A stretch of DNA of 64,000 nucleotides from Methylobacterium sp. C25 (GCF_021352225.1 NZ_JAAUVI010000001.1:186001-250000), one strand, 5' to 3'. Positions 43,135-51,785 are shown, numbered from the stretch's first letter. Translations and numbers: made by a program. The notes: generated from the letters alone by a model not told the origin.

Positions 43135-44226
43135 TCAGGCCGCCTTGGCGCCGTCGAGCGTCGGATAGTCGACATAGCCTTCCGGTCCCTGGCTGTACCA
43201 GGTCGCCATCGCGTCCTTGTTGAGCGGGGCGCGCTTGGCGAGCCGCTCTGGCAGGTCGGGATTGGCGATGAAAGGCCGCCCGAAGGCGATGGCGTCGGCC
43301 TCGCCGCTTTCCACTGCGGCCTCGGCCTTCGCGCCGTCGTAGTCGCAGTTGAGGATCACCGGGCCACCGAAGGCCTTTTTGATGGCGGGGGCCACCGGCG
43401 GGACAGTCGCCTTGCCGAAGGTGCCGTTCGGGCCGGGCTCGCGCAGCTCGATATAGGCGAGGCCGACGCGGGCCATCATCTCGGCGGCCAGCGCGAAGAG
43501 CGGCTCGGGATTGGAATCGTCGACGCCCTGGACCGGGCCGTTCGGCGAGAAGCGGATGCCGGTGCGGTCGGCGCCGACCACGCCCGCCACGGTCTGGGCG
43601 ACCTTGGTCACGAGCCGCACGCGATTCTCGATGGAGCCGCCGTAGCGGTCGGTGCGCTTGTTGATGCCGTCACGCAGGAATTCGTCGAGCAGGTAGCCGT
43701 TGGCCGAGTGGATCTGCACGCCGTCGAAGCCGGCGGCGACCGCATTCTTTGCCGCGTTCTCGTAGTCAGAGAGGATCCGCGGGATCTCGTTTTCGTCGAG
43801 CGGGCGCGCCTCGCCGTAGGGCTTCTTGCCCTCGTAGGTGTAGGCCTCGCTGGGCGCCGTCGCGACAGAGGACGATACGGGCTTCTCGCCACCGAGGAAG
43901 TCGGAATGGACGAGATAGCCCATGTGCCAGAGCTGGCAGACGATGCGGCCGCCACGGTCATGGACCGCCTTGATGATCGGCTTCCAGGCCTCGACCTGAG
44001 GCTGATTCCAGATGCCGGGCGCGTAAGGCCAGCCGAGCCCTTCCTGGCTGATGCCGGTGGCCTCAGTGATGATCAGTCCGGCGCCGGCGCGTTGGGCGTA
44101 GTAATCAGCCATGAGCGGCGTCGGCACATGCTGGCGGGTACCGCGGCCCCGGGTCAGCGGCGCCATCAGGATGCGGTTCGGCAGCTCCAGCGCACCGAGA
44201 CGGATCGGATCGAAAAGTGAAGGCAT
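43135..44226 (-). CDS. Old Yellow Enzyme family alkene reductase (NemA-like)
   Basis: The start is ATG 44224-44226 after AAGGA, giving 363 residues. It has the OYE TIM-barrel motifs: LFDPIRLGALELPNRILMAPLTRGRG, ADYYAQRAGAGLIITEAT, CQLWHMGY, the substrate pair in QIHSANGYLLDEFLRD (H..N), and the FMN site NCDYDGAKAEAA.....AIAFGRPFIANP. These flavin enzymes use NADPH to reduce activated double bonds, nitro compounds or nitrate esters, often in electrophile detoxification. Relatives are commonly next to a TetR-type regulator; none is near here. It lies 11 bases above the HAD gene. Confidence 0.93.
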   Translation of the reverse strand: MPSLFDPIRLGALELPNRILMAPLTRGRGTRQHVPTPLMADYYAQRAGAGLIITEATGISQEGLGWPYAPGIWNQPQVEAWKPIIKAVHDRGGRIVCQLWHMGYLVHSDFLGGEKPVSSSVATAPSEAYTYEGKKPYGEARPLDENEIPRILSDYENAAKNAVAAGFDGVQIHSANGYLLDEFLRDGINKRTDRYGGSIENRVRLVTKVAQTVAGVVGADRTGIRFSPNGPVQGVDDSNPEPLFALAAEMMARVGLAYIELREPGPNGTFGKATVPPVAPAIKKAFGGPVILNCDYDGAKAEAAVESGEADAIAFGRPFIANPDLPERLAKRAPLNKDAMATWYSQGPEGYVDYPTLDGAKAA

Positions 44227-44401
44227 GAAGGTCCTTGAGCGATCGGTCGGGCCGCGCACGGCATGAGCCGGCCGGCGGGTTCGCCACCTCGACGGGTGAG
44301 ATGGGCACCGAGGACGATCACGCCACCCCCGAGCGGCTTGGCTCGTCCCAGCGCAAGGGATTGCCTTGTGCGGTAGCGCACCTGCGCTGGGAACCCTGGC
44401 G

Positions 44402-44905
44402 TCACGACGATGCCGTCAGTGTCTTCTCGTAGCAGAGTGCCGACGACCCATCCTGATAGTAGTCTTCCTTGGTCGTGTAGTGCGTGTAGCCGTGCCGCTC
44501 GTAGAGGCGGATGGCGCTCCAATTGTCGAAGCGCACCTCGAGCCGCAGCACCGAGCAGCCGTGGGCCACGGCCTCGGTCTCCGCCGCATCGAGCAGAAGG
44601 CCGCCGATCCCGTAGCCAGAACGGGTGGACAGCACCGCAAGCGAGGCGACCCGTGCGATCCGGCCTTTGCGCCGGCGCTCCAGCGTCGCCGCGCCGACCA
44701 GCATCTCGCCGGCCAGGTCTTCGATGACGGCGGCGAGCACGCTCATGGTCGGCGAGCCGAGCGAGTACCTGATGGCGCGCCGGGTCTGACGTTCGTCGAC
44801 GAAGGAGGCGTTCTCCAGCGCGACGAGCGCGTCGAGGTCGGCGAGACCGGCGAGGCGCACCAAGGCAGAGAAAGCCATCACTGGTTTGGCAGTTGCGACG
44901 CTCAT
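44402..44905 (-). CDS. GNAT family N-acetyltransferase (RimI-like)
   Basis: The start is ATG 44903-44905, which overlaps the TGA of the upstream glucan gene (ATGA), implying translational coupling. The 167-residue protein shows GNAT motif A as IARVASLAVLSTRSGYGIGGLLLDAAE, motif B as LRLEVRFDNWSAIRLYERHGY, and an ending YYQDGSSALCYEKTL. These match RimI-like protein or small-molecule N-acetyltransferases. Genes of this sort directly behind opgG/mdoG are frequent in Methylobacterium, but the substrate is not known. It could modify the glucan or an amino group of the cell envelope; that is only an inference from the overlap. Confidence 0.85.
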   Translation of the reverse strand: MSVATAKPVMAFSALVRLAGLADLDALVALENASFVDERQTRRAIRYSLGSPTMSVLAAVIEDLAGEMLVGAATLERRRKGRIARVASLAVLSTRSGYGIGGLLLDAAETEAVAHGCSVLRLEVRFDNWSAIRLYERHGYTHYTTKEDYYQDGSSALCYEKTLTASS

Positions 44906-46446
44906 GCCGCAGTCCAGGGGTAGGACCACGTCTCGGACAAGGCTCTGCCGCCGGAGCGCAGATAGGCGCGCAGCTCCGTCGCGCCCGGCGCATCGAGGGC
45001 GACGTCGACTGCCGCGCGAAAGCCGCGGATATGCGGGTTCGGCGTGATCGACGTCGCCGTGATCGTACCGACCGTCGCGCTCGCCACCACCTCGATGGCC
45101 GCAGGATCGGGCAGGTAATGCCCGAGATCGCCGCCGGTGAAGTCGACGAGGAAGCGCTGCTTCAGGCGCGCTGCAAGATCGGTCTGGGTCTGTCGGGCCG
45201 CACCGCTCGCGGCGCTTTTGGCGACGAAGGTGTTCAGCACGCGGGCATTGGGATGCAGGGCCCCGTCCAGGGTAGAGCGCACGCGATAGGCCAAGCGCAC
45301 CGGCTCGCCTGGCGCGTAAGGCTTCGCTGGCCGCCAGAAGGCGACGATGTTGTCGGCGGTCTCGTTGTCCGTCGGCAGCTCGACCATCACCACTTTGCCT
45401 TCGCTCCAGGCGCCTTCCGTCTCGACGAAATAGCTCGGCCGGCGCTCGTAGCCCGCTTCAAGGTCCTGGTAGTCCTCGAAGGCGCGGTCGCGCTGCATCA
45501 GCCCGAACCCCTTTGGGTTGCGGTCGCTGAACGAAGAGACCCGGCGCGCCTTCGGATTGTCGAGAGGACGCCAGAGCCACTCGCCAGAGCCAGCCGCGAT
45601 CTGCAGTCCGTCGGAATCGTGCAGTTCCGGCCGATAATCGTCGACATGGCCGCGTTCGGCCTCACCGATGAAGAACATCGAAGTCAACGGCGCAATCCCG
45701 ACCTGATCGAGCGAGCGGCGTGGATACAAAGTGGAAATCACGCCGACCACACTGGCCTCGCTTGGAAGTACGCTGAAGCGAAAGGCGCCGGTGAGCGAAG
45801 GCCCATCGAGCAGAGCGTGAATGGTGAGCGCGTCGGAATCCTTACCCGGCACCTCGATCCAGAATGAGCGAAAGCTCGGGAACTCTTCTTTGTCGCCGTC
45901 CGTGCCGAGCGCAATGCCGCGGGCCGACAAGCCGTAGAGTTGGTCGCGGCCGAGAAACCGATAATAGCTCGCGCCGAGGAAGACGATCAGTTCGTCGAGC
46001 AGGTTCGGCTTGTTGAGCGGGTAATGGATCCGGATGCCGGCGAAGCCGAGATCGGCCGGCAATGGCTCGGCAAGCGCGTTTTTTCCGAAGTCGAACAGTT
46101 CCGGGTTGTAAGCGATCGGGCTCGCCACGCCGTTGCGCACGAGGTTCACGGCAACGGGGCGCGGATACAGGAATCCGCGGTGGAAGAGCTGCAGCCGGAA
46201 CGGCCCGCCATCTTCGCCCAGGAAGGCCTTGTCCGGCTTGAATCTGATATCGCGCCAGTCGTCGTAATCGAGCGCCGCGAGGGCGGCTGGAATGGCTGGC
46301 ACCGTGGCGTCGAACGGAGCTTGCGCCAGCGCCTTGGCCTGCTGCTCAACGGTCTCGAACCCGAAGCCCTCGCCCGCTTCGGCGGGACCGGCGAGACCGG
46401 CAGCGGCGAGCCCCGCGAGGACGGAGCGGCGGGATGGCCCGGTCAT
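44902..46446 (-). CDS. Periplasmic glucan biosynthesis protein OpgG/OpgD (MdoG-like)
   Basis: The start is ATG 46444-46446 (MTGPSRRSVLAGLAAAGLAG), giving 514 residues with a twin-arginine-type signal ending AEAGEG. The MdoG domain follows: FETVEQQAKALAQAPF, YDDWRDIRFKP, LQLFHRGFLYPRPVAVN, and VVGVISTLYPR in the first half. GLMQRDRAFEDYQDLEAGYERRPS and MVELPTDNETADNIVAFW follow, then a C-terminal Ig-like domain. OpgG/OpgD act in making osmoregulated periplasmic glucans. A Tat signal favours OpgD. The glucosyltransferase OpgH is not adjacent. The ribosome site is weak. Length and motifs are normal. Confidence 0.9.
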   Translation of the reverse strand: MTGPSRRSVLAGLAAAGLAGPAEAGEGFGFETVEQQAKALAQAPFDATVPAIPAALAALDYDDWRDIRFKPDKAFLGEDGGPFRLQLFHRGFLYPRPVAVNLVRNGVASPIAYNPELFDFGKNALAEPLPADLGFAGIRIHYPLNKPNLLDELIVFLGASYYRFLGRDQLYGLSARGIALGTDGDKEEFPSFRSFWIEVPGKDSDALTIHALLDGPSLTGAFRFSVLPSEASVVGVISTLYPRRSLDQVGIAPLTSMFFIGEAERGHVDDYRPELHDSDGLQIAAGSGEWLWRPLDNPKARRVSSFSDRNPKGFGLMQRDRAFEDYQDLEAGYERRPSYFVETEGAWSEGKVVMVELPTDNETADNIVAFWRPAKPYAPGEPVRLAYRVRSTLDGALHPNARVLNTFVAKSAASGAARQTQTDLAARLKQRFLVDFTGGDLGHYLPDPAAIEVVASATVGTITATSITPNPHIRGFRAAVDVALDAPGATELRAYLRSGGRALSETWSYPWTAA

Positions 46447-46829
46447 CGGCACTGCGTCACGTAATGCACCAAGTGGCGTGAACTCCTGCGCCGCAGCGAA
46501 GGCTGGTTCAATGGCCTGTCGCGCTGCGCTTGGAAAGGGCGATGCTCGGCAGCTGCGGCTTTTTCGCCACGAGGGCCGATTCATCCAACGAATCCGCGCA
46601 ATTGCCGGCTATCTTCGGTTGTCGTCGGGACCGACCATCCGTATATGCCGCCTTGCCCAATTTCGCACGTGCCTGTGGCCGCGTGTCGGTTGGTGGGCAT
46701 CCGGTCAACTGCCGGACAGCCGCCAGGGGTCTTAGGATCGATGGTCGCAAGGGTGGATCCCTACGGCCGGCAATCCAGGTGGCAACACCGGACCCCGACA
46801 ACAACCGGCAGCCGGAGGCGAAACCGGCG
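46447..46829. other. Distal part of the intergenic region upstream of ornithine decarboxylase
   Basis: This region has no gene with family features. It contains GC-rich inverted segments but none with long perfect arms. The promoters of the glucan gene (leftward) and of the decarboxylase leader (rightward) should be here. Confidence 0.4.
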
Positions 46830-47134
46830 AACCCCGCTCTCCACGGGGGACGCAGCTTAAAGCAACGACGAACGGGCTTTTTTGGTCTCGTCGGCCCTCC
46901 AAAGGCCGACACCGAAGAGGCTTGTTTCTCCTTGCCCGGCGTGCGGTTGGGGTTCCCCCTACCAATCCACGGCAGCATCCGGGTGCTCTGCGCCCGCTCG
47001 CAGGACCGTGTCTCCACAGCACGCCCTCGCGCGCGACGCATCGCCCCCTGACGCCGGCGGTCCGCGAGGATCGTCAGATTTCGACAGCGCGCCCCGCGAA
47101 AGGGCGCTCGCGAACCTGTGTGGTGGGGACGACC
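46830..47134 (+). promoter_or_regulatory. Long structured leader of ornithine decarboxylase (speF-type RNA candidate)
   Basis: About 300 bases upstream of the ODC start contain several clear hairpins. CCCCG (46832-46836) pairs with CGGGG (46844-46848). GTCGGCC (46890-46896) pairs with GGCCGAC (46904-46910) around CTCCAAA. GGGTGC (46981-46986) pairs with GCGCCC (46990-46995) around TCT. A T6 run lies at 46878-46883. A speF leader element has been described upstream of alphaproteobacterial ornithine decarboxylases (Corbino and co-workers); location and gene context fit, but I could not align it. It may sense polyamines or ornithine. Confidence 0.5.
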
Positions 47135-48301
47135 ATGACCGATCGCATCCGCGACTACCTGCGCGCACGCCGCGACCTCGGACAGGACGAGGGCCCGGTG
47201 ATGGTGCTCGACCTCGACGTCGTTCGCGACAATTTCTCCGCCTTCGCCCGCGCGCTGCCCGACACCCGTGTGTTCTACGCGGTGAAGGCGAACCCGGCGC
47301 CGGAAGTGCTCAGCCTGCTCGCCGAGATGGGCTCCTGTTTCGATACGGCCTCGGTCGCCGAGATGCAGATGGTGCTCGCCGCCGGCGCCACCGCGGACCG
47401 GATCTCCTACGGCAACACCATCAAGAAGGAGCGCGACATCGTCCGCGCCCTCAAGCTCGGCGTGCGCCTCTTCGCCGTCGACTGCCAGGACGAGGCCGAC
47501 AAGATCGCCCGGGCCGCTGGCGAGGCCGGCATAGACGCGGCCGATGTCCAGGTCTTCTGCCGCATCCTGTGCGACGGAGCCGGCGCCGACTGGCCACTCT
47601 CGCGCAAGTTCGGCTGCGAGCCCGAGATGGCGGTGAACGTGCTGGAGCACGCGCACCGTCAGGGCCTGCAGGCCTACGGCGTGTCGTTCCATGTCGGGTC
47701 GCAGCAGGCCAACACGGAGGCCTGGGACGGAGCGCTCGCCTCTGCTTCCATGATCTTCCGCGAGTGCGCCCAGCGCGGCATCGGCCTGTCGATGGTCAAT
47801 CTCGGTGGCGGCTTCCCGACCAAGTACCTGAAGCAGGTGCCGGGCGTGGAGACCTACGGCGACGCGATTTTCCGGGCGTTGACCAAGCATTTCGGCAACC
47901 AGATCCCCGAGACGATCATCGAGCCGGGCCGCGGCCTGGTCGGCAATGCCGGGATGATCGAGGCCGAGGTGGTGCTGGTCTCGAAGAAGTCCGAGGCCGA
48001 AGACGAGGTTCGATGGGTCTACCTCGACATCGGCAAGTTCGGTGGCCTCGCCGAGACCATGGACGAGTCGATCCGCTATGCGATCCGCACCGACCACGAC
48101 GAGGACCGCATGGCCCCCTGCGTGGTCGCCGGACCGACCTGCGACTCGGTCGACGTGCTCTACGAGAAGAACCACTACCCGCTGCCGGTCTCCCTCGCGA
48201 TCGGCGACAAGGTCTGGATCGACGGCGCCGGCGCCTACACGACGACCTACGCGGCAGTGGCCTTCAACGGCTTTCCCCCGCTCGAGCAGATTGTGATCTG
48301 A
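47135..48301 (+). CDS. Ornithine/lysine decarboxylase, fold-type III
   Basis: The start is ATG 47135, giving 388 residues. It is an alanine-racemase-fold decarboxylase: the PLP lysine is Lys51 in VFYAVKANPAPEVL, the phosphate-binding part is SFHVGSQQ with GGGFPTKY, and EPGRGLVGNAG precedes the active cysteine in VVAGPTCDSVDVL. This set is that of ornithine decarboxylases such as alphaproteobacterial SpeF/Odc; activity on lysine is also known in this branch. It makes putrescine from ornithine. A downstream GNAT and homospermidine synthase place it in a polyamine locus. The long leader upstream suggests feedback at the RNA level. The symbol speF/odc is used variably, so none is assigned. Confidence 0.92.
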   Translation: MTDRIRDYLRARRDLGQDEGPVMVLDLDVVRDNFSAFARALPDTRVFYAVKANPAPEVLSLLAEMGSCFDTASVAEMQMVLAAGATADRISYGNTIKKERDIVRALKLGVRLFAVDCQDEADKIARAAGEAGIDAADVQVFCRILCDGAGADWPLSRKFGCEPEMAVNVLEHAHRQGLQAYGVSFHVGSQQANTEAWDGALASASMIFRECAQRGIGLSMVNLGGGFPTKYLKQVPGVETYGDAIFRALTKHFGNQIPETIIEPGRGLVGNAGMIEAEVVLVSKKSEAEDEVRWVYLDIGKFGGLAETMDESIRYAIRTDHDEDRMAPCVVAGPTCDSVDVLYEKNHYPLPVSLAIGDKVWIDGAGAYTTTYAAVAFNGFPPLEQIVI

Positions 48302-48307
48302 CAAGGG

Positions 48308-48335
48308 GAAGCGGCCCGAAAACCCGAGCCGCTTC
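48308..48335 (+). terminator. Hairpin between decarboxylase and GNAT genes
   Basis: GAAGCGGC (48308-48315) pairs perfectly with GCCGCTTC (48328-48335) across a 12-base loop. No T-run follows, so it may be a partial terminator or attenuator rather than a full stop. Confidence 0.5.
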
Positions 48336-48451
48336 AGCGTCCCTTCATCTGCTCACGCTTAGACCCACCCAGTACCCGGACGGCTGGCCGCACGCGGCCG
48401 GTGCGAGGGCTGATCTTCCCGGCTGAACGACCCAAAAAGGAGGGGTTGGCC

Positions 48452-49012
48452 GTGATCCTGATCCGCCACGAAACCGCATCCGATGTCGGCGCCCGCGAGC
48501 GCCTTCTCGACATCTGCTTCGGCGAAAGCCGATACGCAAAGACGTCGCAGCGCCTGCGCGAAGGCCGCCTGCCGGCCGACGGCCTGAGCCTCAGTGCCGA
48601 GGATGCTGACGGCCGCCTCGTCGGCACCGTGCGCCTGTGGCATGTCGAGGCTGGCCGCGGCCGCCCTGCCCTGCTGCTCGGCCCGCTCGCGGTCGATCCC
48701 TCGATCCAGGGCTGCGGCCTCGGCGGCAGTTTGATGCAGGCTGCGCTGGGCCGCGCGCAGAAGCTCGGACACGGCGCCGTACTGCTGATGGGCGATGCGC
48801 CTTACTATGCCCGCTTCGGCTTCTCGGGGGACAAGGCTGCCGGCCTCTACATGCCCGGTCCGTTTGAACGCGAGCGCCTGCTCGGGCTCGAACTGGAGCC
48901 CGGAGCACTCAGCGGCGCGAGCGGCGTTCTGCACGCCACCGGCGCCTTCGAGCCAATCCCGGCCTTCGCGGCCGAGACTTTGGTGGCGGACGCGCGACGA
49001 CAGGCCGCCTGA
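48452..49012 (+). CDS. GNAT family N-acetyltransferase (YhbS-like)
   Basis: The start is a GTG at 48452, eight bases after AAGGAGGGG, a much better fit than the ATG at 48401 whose first 17 codons are not conserved. The 186-residue product has GNAT motif A in ALLLGPLAVDPSIQGCGLGGSLMQAAL and the YhbS-type ending APYYARFGFSGDKAAGL.MPGPFERERLLGLEL. YhbS-like enzymes acetylate small amines or proteins; the substrate is unknown. Its position right after ornithine decarboxylase is repeated in alphaproteobacteria, as I recall, so polyamine acetylation is a fair guess, not proven. The preceding hairpin could lower its expression relative to the decarboxylase. Confidence 0.87.
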   Translation: MILIRHETASDVGARERLLDICFGESRYAKTSQRLREGRLPADGLSLSAEDADGRLVGTVRLWHVEAGRGRPALLLGPLAVDPSIQGCGLGGSLMQAALGRAQKLGHGAVLLMGDAPYYARFGFSGDKAAGLYMPGPFERERLLGLELEPGALSGASGVLHATGAFEPIPAFAAETLVADARRQAA

Positions 49013-49135
49013 CTAGGTCACCAACGTCGAGGACGACTTCCCGTCCACGGTCTACGTGGCGTCAGGAGATCCGAGCACCGACGCGCTCTCCTGTGGCGGC
49101 CAAGCGGCTCAACCCGCCCGAAACCGCGACGGGGC

Positions 49136-49351
49136 TCAGCGCGACCGATCGTAGTACGGCCACGCGGTGGAAGAGCTGAAAGCCTCCGCGGCCTTCACGC
49201 GCTGATTGAAGGTCTTGATCGAACGAACCGTCGAAGCCGTCTGGCGCGCCGTGAAGCGAGCGAAGGCGGCGATCAGGCTCAGGATGCCCGGATCCGTGTC
49301 GAGAGCATCGAATTCGGGCCTGAATTCCTTGGCGGCAACGAGACTAAGCAT
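49136..49351 (-). CDS. Small hypothetical protein (71 aa)
   Basis: The start is ATG 49349-49351 with GGGGAAG upstream. The 71-residue protein is predicted helical: MLSLVAAKEFRPEFDALDTD, then ILSLIAAFARFTARQ, and a basic middle (RSIKTFNQRVKAAEAF) ending SSSTAWPYYDRSR. No family is recognised. It faces the GNAT gene and is divergent from homospermidine synthase, so it is not in a clear polyamine operon. The good ribosome site and typical codon use support a real gene. Function unknown. Confidence 0.6.
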   Translation of the reverse strand: MLSLVAAKEFRPEFDALDTDPGILSLIAAFARFTARQTASTVRSIKTFNQRVKAAEAFSSSTAWPYYDRSR

Positions 49352-49626
49352 GTGGACTTCCCCTTGGGATCGCCTCGCGGGAACATCCCGCTCTGCGCCC
49401 TTGTTGCAGCGCAATATAAGGGGTCATCAAACGCTCGTCAGACAGCCTGACTCTCGTCCGCATTGCAGTGGAAGCATATCGCGATCCGACGAGCTTCACA
49501 CTTCTGCAAGAATCTCATGGCGCAGCAGGTTGACCTAGAGGGGATCAAGCGTCATCCGCACGTCATTTCCCATGAGCAAGGACATCGCCTTCATCGAGAG
49601 GCGAACCGTTGAGGAGTGACCGCGCC

Positions 49627-51081
49627 GTGACAAATGGCACACCGACCGAATGGCCTGTCTACGGCCGCATCACCGGTCCCATCGTGATGATCGGGTTCGG
49701 CTCCATCGGCCGGGGCACGCTGCCGATGATCGAGCGCCATTTCGAGTACGACAAGAGCCGCTTCGTGGTCATCGCGCCCGATGACGAGAACCGGCACCTT
49801 CTCGACGAGCGCGGCATTCGCTTCATCCACGAAGCCCTGACGCCTGCGAACTACAAAGAAATCCTCGAACCCCTGCTCACCGCCGGCGGCGGTCAGGGCT
49901 TCTGCGTGAACCTGTCCTGCGACACCGGCTCGCGCGACATCATGGAATTCTGCTCGAGCCTGAACGCCCTCTACATCGACACCGTCAACGAGCCCTGGCT
50001 CGGCTTCTATTTCGACGAGAGCAAGGGTCCCGGCGAGCGGTCGAACTACGCGCTGCGCGAGATGACCCTCGACGCCAAGCGCGCCCGCGCCCCGGGCTCG
50101 CCGACCGCCGTCTCCTGCTGCGGCGCCAATCCCGGCATGGCGTCATGGCTCGCCAAACGCGCGCTGACGAACCTCGCCGCCGACATGCGCCTCAACGCGA
50201 CACAGCCGACAACGCGCGAGGAGTGGGCGGCGCTGGCGCAACGCGTCGGCGTCAAGGGCATCCATATCGCCGAGCGCGACACGCAGCGCTCGAAGAACCC
50301 CAAGCCACCGAATGTCTTCGTGAACACCTGGTCGGTGGAGGGTTTCATCTCCGAGGGATTGCAGCCGTCCGAACTTGGTTGGGGCACGCATGAGAAGTGG
50401 ATGCCGGAGAATGCCCGCACCCACGAGACCGGCTCGCAGGCGGCGATCTACCTGATGCAGCCCGGCGCCGAGACCAAGGTGCGGAGCTGGTGCCCGACGC
50501 CCGGCCCGCAATACGGCTTCCTCGTCACGCACAACGAGTCGATCTCGATCGCCGACTACTTCACCGTGCGCGATGAGAGCGGCAAAGCCGTCTACCGGCC
50601 GACCTGCCACTACGCCTACCATCCGCCGAACGATGCCGTGCTCTCGCTGCACGAGATGTTCGGCAATGCCGGCCGCCCGCAGACCGAGCATCACATCCTC
50701 GAGGAGAGCGAGATCGTCGACGGCGTCGACGAGCTCGGCGTGCTGCTATACGGCCACGAGAAGGGCGCTTACTGGTTCGGCTCCCAGCTCGACATCCAGG
50801 AGACGCGGGCGCTCGCCCCCTACCAGAGCGCGACCGGGCTGCAGGTGACCTCCGCCGTGCTGGCCGGCATGGTCTGGGCGCTGGAGAACCCGAATGCCGG
50901 CATCGTCGAGGTCGAGGAGATGGATGTCGACCGCTGCCTCGAGATCCAGCTGCCCTATCTCGGCCCGGTCAAGGGCTACTACACCGACTGGACGCCCCTC
51001 GACGGCCGGCCAGGCCTGTTCCCGGACGACATCGACACGAGCGATCCCTGGCAGTTCCGCAACATTCTCGTTCGCGGCTGA
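49627..51081 (+). CDS. hss: Homospermidine synthase
   Basis: The start is taken as GTG 49627, 10 bases after GAGGAG (a TTG at 49609 is in frame but overlaps that site). The 484-residue product begins VYGRITGPIVMIGFGSIGRGTLPMIERHF, the NAD-binding turn of bacterial homospermidine synthase. SCCGANPGMASWLAKRAL, NTWSVEGFISEGLQPSELGWG, HNESISIADYF and QVTSAVLAGMVWALENPNAGIVEVEEMD follow. The enzyme uses NAD to join two putrescine units (or putrescine with spermidine) into sym-homospermidine. Ornithine decarboxylase 1.3 kb upstream supplies putrescine. A strong GC hairpin follows the stop. Confidence 0.94.
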   Translation: MTNGTPTEWPVYGRITGPIVMIGFGSIGRGTLPMIERHFEYDKSRFVVIAPDDENRHLLDERGIRFIHEALTPANYKEILEPLLTAGGGQGFCVNLSCDTGSRDIMEFCSSLNALYIDTVNEPWLGFYFDESKGPGERSNYALREMTLDAKRARAPGSPTAVSCCGANPGMASWLAKRALTNLAADMRLNATQPTTREEWAALAQRVGVKGIHIAERDTQRSKNPKPPNVFVNTWSVEGFISEGLQPSELGWGTHEKWMPENARTHETGSQAAIYLMQPGAETKVRSWCPTPGPQYGFLVTHNESISIADYFTVRDESGKAVYRPTCHYAYHPPNDAVLSLHEMFGNAGRPQTEHHILEESEIVDGVDELGVLLYGHEKGAYWFGSQLDIQETRALAPYQSATGLQVTSAVLAGMVWALENPNAGIVEVEEMDVDRCLEIQLPYLGPVKGYYTDWTPLDGRPGLFPDDIDTSDPWQFRNILVRG

Positions 51082-51087
51082 CGATCC

Positions 51088-51117
51088 CGGGGCCGCTCGC
51101 CTCCGCTGGCGGCCCCG
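51088..51117. terminator. Hairpin between homospermidine synthase and tetR
   Basis: CGGGGCCGC (51088-51096) pairs perfectly with GCGGCCCCG (51109-51117). It is positioned between two convergent genes and probably ends both transcripts. Confidence 0.65.
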
Positions 51118-51130
51118 TTAGCCTCGTGGA

Positions 51131-51697
51131 TCAGGTCGCGCCGTGCACCGTCCCGACGCGACGTCCGATGAAGGCGCGGGTTTGTTCCAGCACCTCGCTG
51201 GACAAGGCCTGATCATCGCACATCCGGGCGAGCACCACCGCCCCCACCATAGCCGCCCAGCTGCCGATGGCGGCCTGCCGCGCGGCGTCTCGATCCTCGC
51301 CAGCTATCCCTTGGCCGAGCCGCTCGATCTGGCGCCGAAGGCCCTCGGTCATCGCGGCACGCGCCTGGGGCGTCTGGCGTCCCGTCTCCGTGGCGAGGGC
51401 GGCGACCGGGCAGCCTCCGGCACAATCGGCCACGTGGTCGAGCGTGAGGTAACGGTCGGCGTAACGTTCGATCGATGCCGGCTCGGGAGCGGGCGCGACC
51501 ACCAGCTCTGCCAGCGTGTCGGCGATCAGCTCATCCTTGGACTGGAAGTAGCCGTAGAAGCCCCCATGGGTCAGCCCAGCGGCCTTCATCACCTCGGCCA
51601 CCGTCACCGCTTCGAAGCCGCGCTCCCGAAACAGGCGTCCGGCCTCTTTTAAAATCCTGCCGCGGTTCTCGGCCACCTGCTCTCGGCTCACTCTCAT
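51131..51697 (-). CDS. TetR family transcriptional regulator
   Basis: The start is ATG 51695-51697 (MRVSREQVAENR) with GAGGT upstream, giving 188 residues. The helix-turn-helix lies in residues about 9-55: RILKEAGRLFRERGFEAVTVAEVMKAAGLTHGGFYGYFQSKDELI. The C-terminal ligand domain has a GGCPVAALATE segment that recurs in TetR_C family members controlling reductases. It is divergent from an SDR gene with two near-identical palindromes between them, the classical arrangement for a repressor acting on itself and its neighbour. The inducer is unknown; aldehydes, quinones or aromatic compounds are common for such pairs. Confidence 0.92.
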   Translation of the reverse strand: MRVSREQVAENRGRILKEAGRLFRERGFEAVTVAEVMKAAGLTHGGFYGYFQSKDELIADTLAELVVAPAPEPASIERYADRYLTLDHVADCAGGCPVAALATETGRQTPQARAAMTEGLRRQIERLGQGIAGEDRDAARQAAIGSWAAMVGAVVLARMCDDQALSSEVLEQTRAFIGRRVGTVHGAT

Positions 51698-51740
51698 GTG
51701 CGGAACCTCACCTCGATCGAGCACCAACCCTCTTGCTTGG

Positions 51741-51785
51741 AAACATGATGCTCGTCATGTTTATTATACATGATGATCATCATGT
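51741..51785. promoter_or_regulatory. Two tandem palindromic operators in the tetR-SDR promoter region
   Basis: ACATGATGATCATCATGT at 51768-51785 is a perfect 18-bp palindrome. ACATGATGCTCGTCATGT at 51743-51760 is a second copy with the same outer arms. Their centres are 25 bases apart and flank an AT-rich TTATTATA stretch that can serve as -10 box. This is the layout of a TetR repressor site pair controlling both divergent genes. Confidence 0.8.

Noticed and set aside
46508..48304. 598-residue minus-strand open frame opposite ornithine decarboxylase
   Set aside because: It is antisense shadow; the plus strand carries the PLP lysine and active cysteine of the decarboxylase.
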